Source of the DNA: Lachnospiraceae bacterium
GTDB taxonomy: Bacteria; Bacillota; Clostridia; Lachnospirales; Anaerotignaceae
DNA: 5,076 nucleotides
Direction of reading: 5' to 3'
Assembly (NCBI GenBank): GCA_028695945.1
Contig: JAQVIB010000158.1
Coordinates: forward strand, 1-5,076
Shown: positions 4,427 through 5,076 of the stretch, one piece after another
How the letters are laid out: every line of letters starts with the position of its first letter
How positions within the stretch are numbered: position 1 is the first letter of the stretch
Translations under genes and position numbers: made by a program
The notes under the pieces: generated by a model
What the model saw: only the letters and a program-made list of their open reading frames with translations
The model's database searches: none
Told to the model about the DNA's origin: nothing

Positions 4427-5076
4427 TTATCTTCTGCACAATTCAACTTTTGTACCTAGTTGCTCTACCTCTATACTGCATTTTGCCAACCCGTCATACT
4501 TTTCGCAAAATTTCTCAGGATAGTAGCTGCTTTTTGCCTTTCTTAACCCTTCCAGACCCATGTCCTCCTCGCGGTTTATATACATGGTTTGGGCACATTT
4601 AGCCTTAACATATTGCTGATTTATAAGAGGGTATAACCCATCAACATCCTTTGCCGCTTTTTCAATGTGAATTTGGCTCATATGCCCTGGAATAACCTGT
4701 TCGCCAACGGTAAATGCCTTCACAACTCCGTCAATACGTATACATCCGCCTGTTAACCCAAGCTCATCAAGGTTAAGCAATGCACGCTCCACCGATGACC
4801 TTTCATCATACTGTGTAATGGATATTTCCTTGTGGTCCATGCACCATTCATCGTATAACGCCATACACTCCTCGTAATGTGCTGTGGTCAAATCCTCATA
4901 CACATAATCTGGGTGTTCTTTAAGTATTTTGTTTATGTGGTTTCGCTTGCCGTGCAGTTTTTTACCCTTAAGGGTTGCAAGGCTTTCGCTTAAATACATG
5001 TAGTCAAAATTGTTTCTGTTTGCTTCAAGGTGAATATCTGGGCAAGCTTTTTCCATCATTGTTTTAAATGGCTCTG
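4427..5076 (-). CDS. DUF2156 / phosphatidylglycerol lysyltransferase C-terminal domain protein, 5' partial
   Basis: The minus-strand frame is open from the right edge to the stop at 4429-4427, giving 215 visible residues. The Met pair at 5059-5054 is probably internal: the frame stays open upstream (EPFKT precedes it) and members of this family are usually nearer 300 residues. Counting from that Met, residues 28-43 (ATLKGKKLHGKRNHIN) and 162-176 (NREEDMGLEGLRKAK) are hallmarks of DUF2156, also called LPG_synthase_C. This GNAT-like acyltransferase fold is found at the C-terminus of MprF, which transfers lysine from Lys-tRNA to phosphatidylglycerol. The visible part shows no membrane helices, so it looks like the stand-alone soluble type. 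The substrate of those proteins is not established, and I would not call it MprF. It converges on ilvC and shows no link to that pathway. Confidence 0.85.
   Translation of the reverse strand, partial: EPFKTMMEKACPDIHLEANRNNFDYMYLSESLATLKGKKLHGKRNHINKILKEHPDYVYEDLTTAHYEECMALYDEWCMDHKEISITQYDERSSVERALLNLDELGLTGGCIRIDGVVKAFTVGEQVIPGHMSQIHIEKAAKDVDGLYPLINQQYVKAKCAQTMYINREEDMGLEGLRKAKSSYYPEKFCEKYDGLAKCSIEVEQLGTKVELCRR

Noticed and set aside
4375..4602. 75-codon plus-strand open frame after ilvC
   Set aside because: It runs through the hairpin repeats and antisense to the DUF2156-family gene, with no family match and no good ribosome binding site.

Overview
The window looks like chromosomal DNA of a low-GC, Gram-positive anaerobe of the Clostridia type. 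The evidence is AT-rich intergenic DNA, strong AGGAGG-type ribosome binding sites before most genes, an S-layer-homology surface protein, and branched-chain amino acid proteins of Firmicutes character. I cannot name the species from this sequence.

Layout. Bases 1-180 (minus) hold the start of a secreted SLH-domain protein that runs off the left edge. Bases 181-489 are an AT-rich divergent control region with a minus-strand promoter candidate and a good plus-strand promoter (TTGACA, 17-base spacer, TAAACT). Bases 490-606 encode a 38-residue peptide preceded by a clear ribosome binding site and rich in Ile and Leu. It is followed by a strong intrinsic terminator (632-669). Next come ilvB (705-2363), ilvN (about 2375-2899) and ilvC (3141-4127), all on the plus strand. 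The right end holds a convergent, 5'-incomplete gene of the DUF2156 / phosphatidylglycerol lysyltransferase C-terminal family (4427-5076, minus).

How the genes work together. IlvB and IlvN form acetohydroxyacid synthase, which makes 2-acetolactate from pyruvate and 2-aceto-2-hydroxybutyrate from pyruvate plus 2-oxobutyrate. IlvC then isomerises and reduces these products. These are the first two common steps of valine, isoleucine and (indirectly) leucine synthesis. The leader peptide plus terminator suggest the operon is controlled by ribosome-mediated attenuation. That would be unusual, because Firmicutes ilv operons are best known for T-box control, and I see no T-box consensus here.

The second notable feature is a family of modular hairpin repeats. 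One copy lies between ilvN and ilvC, flanked by near-identical 16-17 base palindromic direct repeats that look like an insertion footprint. A rearranged, partly tandem set fills the gap between ilvC and the convergent gene. No tRNA, rRNA, CRISPR array or transposase gene was seen.
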